Positions 5,017 through 7,734 of a DNA stretch of 7,734 nt are shown here, in pieces (position 1 is the stretch's first letter; every line of letters starts with the position of its first letter). The stretch spans positions 1-7,734 of the forward strand of contig CAMXNV010000102.1 of assembly GCA_947245315.1 (NCBI GenBank), written 5' to 3'. The notes under the pieces are model-generated. The model saw only the letters and a list, made by a program, of their open reading frames with translations. It did not search any database and had not been told where the DNA came from. This DNA comes from an uncultured Oscillibacter sp. (GTDB taxonomy: Bacteria > Bacillota > Clostridia > Oscillospirales > Oscillospiraceae). The position numbers and the translations under genes were made by a program.

Positions 5017-5054
5017 GGATGAAAGGCGGGACGCTCCGCGGCAGGGCGGGCCTC

Positions 5055-6767
5055 TCACAGCTCCCGCATCAGGTGGAAGGTCTGCATCAGCTGCACGGAG
5101 CCGTACCCCCACTGGTTGTTGGGATAGCTCATATCCGAGCGCCGGAGGCAGCCCCGGATGAGATAGGCCCGAATCTGATAGGTCCCCATGGCCGGGTCGT
5201 TCCCCTCCCGGACGCCCCATTGCAGCAGCAGGGCGCAGACCCCCGCCAGCACTGCCGCCGCGGCGCTGGTGCCGCTCATCAGGCCGGGGCCGTAAGGGTA
5301 GATACCCCGGACCCCCACGCCGGGGGCCGTCAGGTCCGGCAGGACGCGGCCGTCCGCCGCGGGGCCCCGGGAGCTCTTGGCGTAGAGGCTCTTCCCCGCG
5401 CTGTCGTAGGCCCCGCAGCAGATCACCCCCACGGCGGAGGCGGGGCTGGTCACCGTGTAGTCCGGCGTGGCGGCCAGGAACTCCACCGTGGGGGAGACGA
5501 AGCCCGTCATGGGCAGCCACACCTGATAGCTCCCATTCAGGAGAATGTCCCCGTGGAGCTGGATGGTCCACACGCCGGGGGTGGCCCCCAGGATGCGGAT
5601 CACCGACAGCTGCCCCCCGCTGCCCTCCACGGGGAAGTGGTACTCGATCTGCACCCGGGCGGCCTCCAGCACCAGCTTCACGTCCGCCGCGGGGGTGAAG
5701 CCGGGCCGGGCGGGCACCCGGCCCACCAGCTCCCCCGAGGGGGAGCGGACGGAGATTGACAGCCGGTCCGCCACTGTGTTCCAGACGGCCACGTACACGT
5801 CCCCGGCGTTCTCCCCCACCTTCAGGTCCACCTTCCCCGGCTTCTCCCCGGGCTGGAGGACGCCGCCGGTGTGGTGCCGGGCCTCCGCCTCGTTGCCCGC
5901 CGCAGCGCAGAGGCACACGCCCTTTTGGACGGACACGGCGCCCAGGTACTCCTCAAAGACGCTGTACCCGTCGTGGCTCCCGGCGTTGGTGCCCAGGCCG
6001 ATGCAGATGACCACCGGGCGGCCCAGCTCCCGGGCCTTCCGGAGGATGTACTCCACCCCCACCATGACGGCGCTGGACTCATAGGCGTGCTCCTGGTCCG
6101 CCGGGACGCAGTAGCGCTCCCGGTAGAAGGGCCGGGCTTTCCGGAGCTTCACGGCGATGATCTCCGCGTCCGGGGCCGCGCCGGCGAAGTCCTCCGTCTC
6201 CCGCCCGGCGGCCACGGAGGCCAGGAAGGTGCCGTGGCCCTCCTCGTCCCGCTGGGGCACCAGGGCGTAGGGGTCCTGGGAGGCCAGGGCGGCGTCGATG
6301 TCCGCCTTGGAGTACTCCCGGCCCAGGAGGAAGCCGGAGGGCGGGTCCCCCCCGGCGGTCTGGTCGTAGAGGTATTGAATCTTGCTGCTGCCGTCCTCGT
6401 AGCGGAAGACGCTCTGGGTGTAGTCGATCCCCGTGTCCACAAAGCCCAGCAGCACCCCCCGGCCCTTGAGGTTCAGGTAGGGCTGGCTGTGGACCTGGGA
6501 GACCCCCGCCGCCTCCAGGGCCGGGCGGTCCAGCAGGCCCAGCACCACCGAGGCGGAGCTGACGAAGGAGGCCCCCAGGGCTTCCTCCAGGTGGTGGAAG
6601 TTCTCCCGCTTGATGTAGCCCAGCACGTAGCGGCCCGAGAGGGTCTGCCCCACCACCACCTCCGTGGAGCTGCGGGCGTAGTCGAAAAAGGCGTCGCTGG
6701 CCCGGGTGATGAAGTCGACGGTGTCCGGCGCGTGGATGAACTCCAGTACCTCCGGTGACAATCGCAT
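5055..6767 (-). CDS. CspA/B-like subtilisin-family (S8) serine protease
   Basis: 570 residues. Residues 1 to about 95 resemble the Csp prodomain (intramolecular chaperone) and lead through ALEAAGVSQVHSQPYLNLKG into the subtilase core. The triad is complete: Asp111 (GFVDTGIDYT), His178 (EEGHGTFLASVAAG), Ser501 (GLMSGTSAAAA), with oxyanion Asn292 (AAGNEA). About 209 residues separate Asn292 from Ser501, against about 66 in subtilisin, so roughly 140 residues are inserted. In CspB this position holds a jelly-roll domain. The C-terminal SYPNNQWGYG motif is also typical. No signal peptide is seen. Csp proteases activate the cortex lytic enzyme SleC during clostridial spore germination, but many homologues have unknown substrates, so a germination role is only possible. 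ATG 6765-6767 is preceded by GGAAAGGGGA (6776-6785) inside the upstream gene, 2 bp after its stop. A longer same-frame extension is rejected because it would overlap the neighbouring protease. Confidence 0.92.
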   Translation of the reverse strand: MRLSPEVLEFIHAPDTVDFITRASDAFFDYARSSTEVVVGQTLSGRYVLGYIKRENFHHLEEALGASFVSSASVVLGLLDRPALEAAGVSQVHSQPYLNLKGRGVLLGFVDTGIDYTQSVFRYEDGSSKIQYLYDQTAGGDPPSGFLLGREYSKADIDAALASQDPYALVPQRDEEGHGTFLASVAAGRETEDFAGAAPDAEIIAVKLRKARPFYRERYCVPADQEHAYESSAVMVGVEYILRKARELGRPVVICIGLGTNAGSHDGYSVFEEYLGAVSVQKGVCLCAAAGNEAEARHHTGGVLQPGEKPGKVDLKVGENAGDVYVAVWNTVADRLSISVRSPSGELVGRVPARPGFTPAADVKLVLEAARVQIEYHFPVEGSGGQLSVIRILGATPGVWTIQLHGDILLNGSYQVWLPMTGFVSPTVEFLAATPDYTVTSPASAVGVICCGAYDSAGKSLYAKSSRGPAADGRVLPDLTAPGVGVRGIYPYGPGLMSGTSAAAAVLAGVCALLLQWGVREGNDPAMGTYQIRAYLIRGCLRRSDMSYPNNQWGYGSVQLMQTFHLMREL

Positions 6768-6769
6768 AG

Positions 6770-7734
6770 TCAAAGTCCCCTTTCCAAATGGTTGACCAAC
6801 TCGTTCATGGTTCCGCAGAGATTCAGCCGCCCATAGCCCCACTGGGGGTTGGGATAGCTGAGGAAGGGGCTGCGGAGGGCCCCCTTGCAGAGAAAGGCCT
6901 TCACCCGCTGGCCGTAGAGGAACAGGTCGTTCCCCTGGACCACGCCCCACTCCATCATCAGCGCCGCCGCCCCGGAGACGAAGGGGGCGGCCATGCTGGT
7001 GCCGGTGTACACGTCGTACCCGCCCCCCGCCTTGGCGGAGCGGACGGCCTCCGCCGGGGCCGTCAAATCCAGCAGCACCCGGCCCGCGCAGTCCTGGTCC
7101 CCCCAGCCGGAGAAGGGGCTGACGGTCTCGGTCTCCGGCCGGAAGCCCCCCACGGAGATGGGGTACAGGGCCGTGGCCGGGAGGGTGATGGTCAGGTTGG
7201 GCTCCGGCTGGAGGAAGGCCGTGCGGTCGCTGACCTCCTCCACGGTGGGCAGCCACACGTCGAAGCGCCCGTCGGCCACCTTCCTCCCCAGGCACCGGAG
7301 CTTCCACACGCCGTCCAGCCCTCCGGCGGGGGCGTCCAGGAGGAACAGGACCTCCTGGGAGGCGCTGTAGTGGGTGGGAACCCCGTAGAACACGGACACC
7401 CGGACGGAGCCGAACCGGAGGAGCCGGGTCCCCTCCAGCAGGGGGCCGGTAGTCTGGCCGCTGGGGAGCTCCAGCTCGAACACCGCCTCGTCGGCGAAGT
7501 TCTTCCAGAGGGAGAGGCAGATTTGCTCCCGCCGGGTGGAGACGGTGAACTCCGCCTCCAGGGTCTCGTTCTCCACAAGCCGCCCCCGGAAGTGGTGAGC
7601 CCCGCCGCCCTCGTTCCCGGCGGCGCAGACCACCACGGTCCGCCCCCGCTGGGCGGACTGGTCGATGTAGGACTCGAAGAGGGACTGCCCCTGGTGGGAG
7701 CCGCAGTTGGTGCCGTAGCTCAGGTTCACCACGC
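6770..7734 (-). CDS. CspA-like subtilisin-family (S8) serine protease, C-terminal part
   Basis: The frame is open from the stop at 6770-6772 to the right edge, and the N-terminus, including the prodomain and catalytic Asp and His, lies beyond the window. The apparent start at 7732 is an internal GTG within VVNLSYGTNCGSHQG, a conserved core segment, so the true start is outside. Visible landmarks (numbered from 7732): oxyanion Asn40 in VVCAAGNEGG; catalytic Ser246 in YTGTSMAAPFVSGAAAL; DLTAPAEAV; and the C-terminal SYPNPQWGYG. The Asn-to-Ser distance is about 206 residues, nearly the same as in the downstream paralogue, so it carries the same inserted domain. The two genes are tandem paralogues separated by 2 bp and surely co-transcribed. 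The role in sporulation or germination is inferred from the family only. Confidence 0.9.
   Translation of the reverse strand, partial: VVNLSYGTNCGSHQGQSLFESYIDQSAQRGRTVVVCAAGNEGGGAHHFRGRLVENETLEAEFTVSTRREQICLSLWKNFADEAVFELELPSGQTTGPLLEGTRLLRFGSVRVSVFYGVPTHYSASQEVLFLLDAPAGGLDGVWKLRCLGRKVADGRFDVWLPTVEEVSDRTAFLQPEPNLTITLPATALYPISVGGFRPETETVSPFSGWGDQDCAGRVLLDLTAPAEAVRSAKAGGGYDVYTGTSMAAPFVSGAAALMMEWGVVQGNDLFLYGQRVKAFLCKGALRSPFLSYPNPQWGYGRLNLCGTMNELVNHLERGL

Larger units (their letters stand above)
4731..5054. other. Intergenic region with clustered hairpins and repeats
   Basis: No credible gene is seen in these 324 bp. The left quarter holds the leader and promoter of the minus-strand regulator. 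From about 4840 to 5016 the DNA is a dense run of GC-rich palindromes and short repeats, several shared with 531-698. The hairpins nearest 5055 lie just downstream of the minus-strand protease gene and could end its transcript, although none has a good T-tract. Confidence 0.7.

Noticed and set aside
4771..5916. A 381-codon minus-strand open frame overlapping the protease and intergenic repeats
   Set aside because: Out of frame with the protease, Gly/Arg/Pro-rich, and runs through the palindromic intergenic DNA.
6768..7307. N-terminal extension of the downstream protease to a 750-residue protein
   Set aside because: The extension is Gly/Arg/Pro-rich, lies in a different frame over the conserved C-terminal half of the upstream protease, and family alignment fits the ATG at 6767 with its own ribosome binding site.

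Overview
The window looks like a chromosomal segment of an anaerobic, high-GC Firmicute, most likely an Oscillospiraceae-type gut bacterium (Flavonifractor/Lawsonibacter/Oscillibacter neighbourhood). The support is: coding regions with heavily G/C third positions but strong AGGAGG-type ribosome binding sites; SigA-like promoters; CspA-like clostridial subtilases; a clostridial GAF-domain protein; and short GC-rich palindromes ending in CCCCTACA, which I recall as common between genes in this group. The taxon is an inference from these features, not a database result.

Layout. (1) Positions 1-339, minus strand: N-terminal part of a GAF-domain signalling protein, cut by the left edge, with a clear promoter at 398-426. 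(2) Positions 340-837: a 498-bp intergenic stretch holding that promoter, a cluster of GC-rich palindromic repeats (531-698) and the promoter of the next operon. (3) Positions 838-4018, plus strand: a tight five-gene operon encoding a 2[4Fe-4S] ferredoxin, a NapH-like membrane protein with cysteine motifs, a thioredoxin, a single-domain rhodanese, and a CoA-disulfide/persulfide reductase fused to a C-terminal rhodanese. It ends in a strong hairpin at 4030-4063. (4) Positions 4071-4730, minus strand: a Crp/Fnr-family regulator, convergent to the operon and sharing that terminator, with its own promoter at 4787-4815. (5) Positions 4731-5054: a second repeat-rich intergenic stretch that carries copies of the same palindromic elements as region 2. 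(6) Positions 5055-7734, minus strand: two tandem CspA/B-like subtilisin-family proteases separated by 2 bp. The upstream one is cut by the right edge.

How the genes may work together. Rhodaneses move sulfane sulfur, and CoA-disulfide reductase-rhodanese fusions reduce CoA persulfides or polysulfides with NAD(P)H. Thioredoxin reduces protein persulfides and disulfides. The ferredoxin and the membrane Fe-S protein are translationally coupled and could move electrons at the membrane. The operon therefore reads as a sulfane-sulfur/thiol redox module with a membrane electron-transfer arm. The convergent Crp/Fnr protein, whose recognition helix keeps an FNR-like E-x-x-T-R pattern, is its natural candidate regulator. 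The pairing of the membrane Fe-S arm with persulfide enzymes is the least conventional part of the window. The two proteases resemble the Csp germination proteases in domain plan (prodomain, subtilase core, roughly 140-residue insert) and look catalytically intact. No RNA genes, CRISPR arrays or transposase genes were seen.
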